Assembly (NCBI GenBank): GCA_021323735.1
Contig: JAJPKM010000029.1
Location: 1-34,518 of the forward strand
Direction of reading: 5' to 3'
DNA from: Gammaproteobacteria bacterium
Lineage (GTDB): Bacteria; Pseudomonadota; Gammaproteobacteria; Steroidobacterales; Steroidobacteraceae
DNA length: 34,518 nt
Position numbers and translations under genes: made by a program. The notes under the pieces were generated by a model. That model did no database searches. It saw only the letters and a program-made list of their open reading frames with translations, and was not told the origin of the DNA. Positions 34,507 through 34,518 of this stretch are shown here, one piece after another (the stretch's first letter is position 1; each line of letters starts with the position of its first letter).

Positions 34507-34518
34507 GATTAACTTAAA

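Overview
The window is a GC-rich, densely packed stretch of a Gram-negative, aerobic proteobacterial chromosome. A lipoprotein, an RND tripartite pump, a Pqi/MCE lipid-transport locus, a cytochrome bo3-type quinol oxidase and a TonB-like protein together imply an outer membrane and a respiratory chain. The mix of a ToxR-like regulator fused to TPRs, a giant kinase/ATPase/histidine-kinase hybrid and tRNA-associated hairpin repeats suggests a gammaproteobacterium, perhaps a relative of the Xanthomonadales or Nevskiales/Steroidobacter group. That placement is an inference from gene content, with moderate to low confidence.

Layout. 1-240: start of a PASTA-type lipoprotein (minus strand, cut by the window edge). 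405-2429: membrane-bound winged-helix regulator with a TPR sensor. 2511-9607 (minus): a translationally coupled signalling pair, a 2157-residue hybrid (Ser/Thr kinase-like, AAA-type ATPase, GAF, PAS, PAS, GAF, histidine kinase) followed by a FixJ-type response regulator. 9909-17129: efflux operon of periplasmic adaptor, RND pump and outer-membrane channel, with a MOP-superfamily flippase attached by a 4-bp overlap. 17188-18120 (minus): YWTD beta-propeller. 18414-21910: a Pqi operon in which PqiA is split into two genes, then PqiB and PqiC. 21862-22602 (minus): AraC-type regulator. 23.0-27.0 kb: cyoABCD, encoding a quinol oxidase with all metal and quinol ligands conserved at E. coli numbering; no cyoE is present. 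27011-27559 (minus): small exported TonB-C protein.

From about 27.6 kb the character changes to accessory DNA: a DUF4143 ATPase preceded by a 23-bp tandem repeat, a broken DUF2442/addiction-module locus, a short-chain dehydrogenase, a HEPN-like protein, and a two-gene unit made of a protein of unknown function and a Mrr-like nuclease with an AbiJ-type N-terminus. The right edge is tRNA-Ser(CGA) on the minus strand with its terminator. Two further copies of the tRNA 3' end lie at 29145 and 34233. Each is followed by a hairpin array (92 bp shared, one mismatch) that ends in the T-loop sequence, so the array looks inserted into a duplicated tRNA T-arm. The geometry fits a tRNA-anchored accessory island of about 5.3 kb, although no integrase is present.

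The best candidates for something undescribed are (1) the tRNA-derived hairpin-array repeats bounding the island, (2) the divergently organised HEPN / unknown / Mrr-like nuclease cluster, which resembles a phage-defence locus, and (3) the tandem repeat that runs into the start codon of the DUF4143 ATPase. Intergenic stretches 241-404, 17130-17187 and 31238-31502 show nothing I can name.
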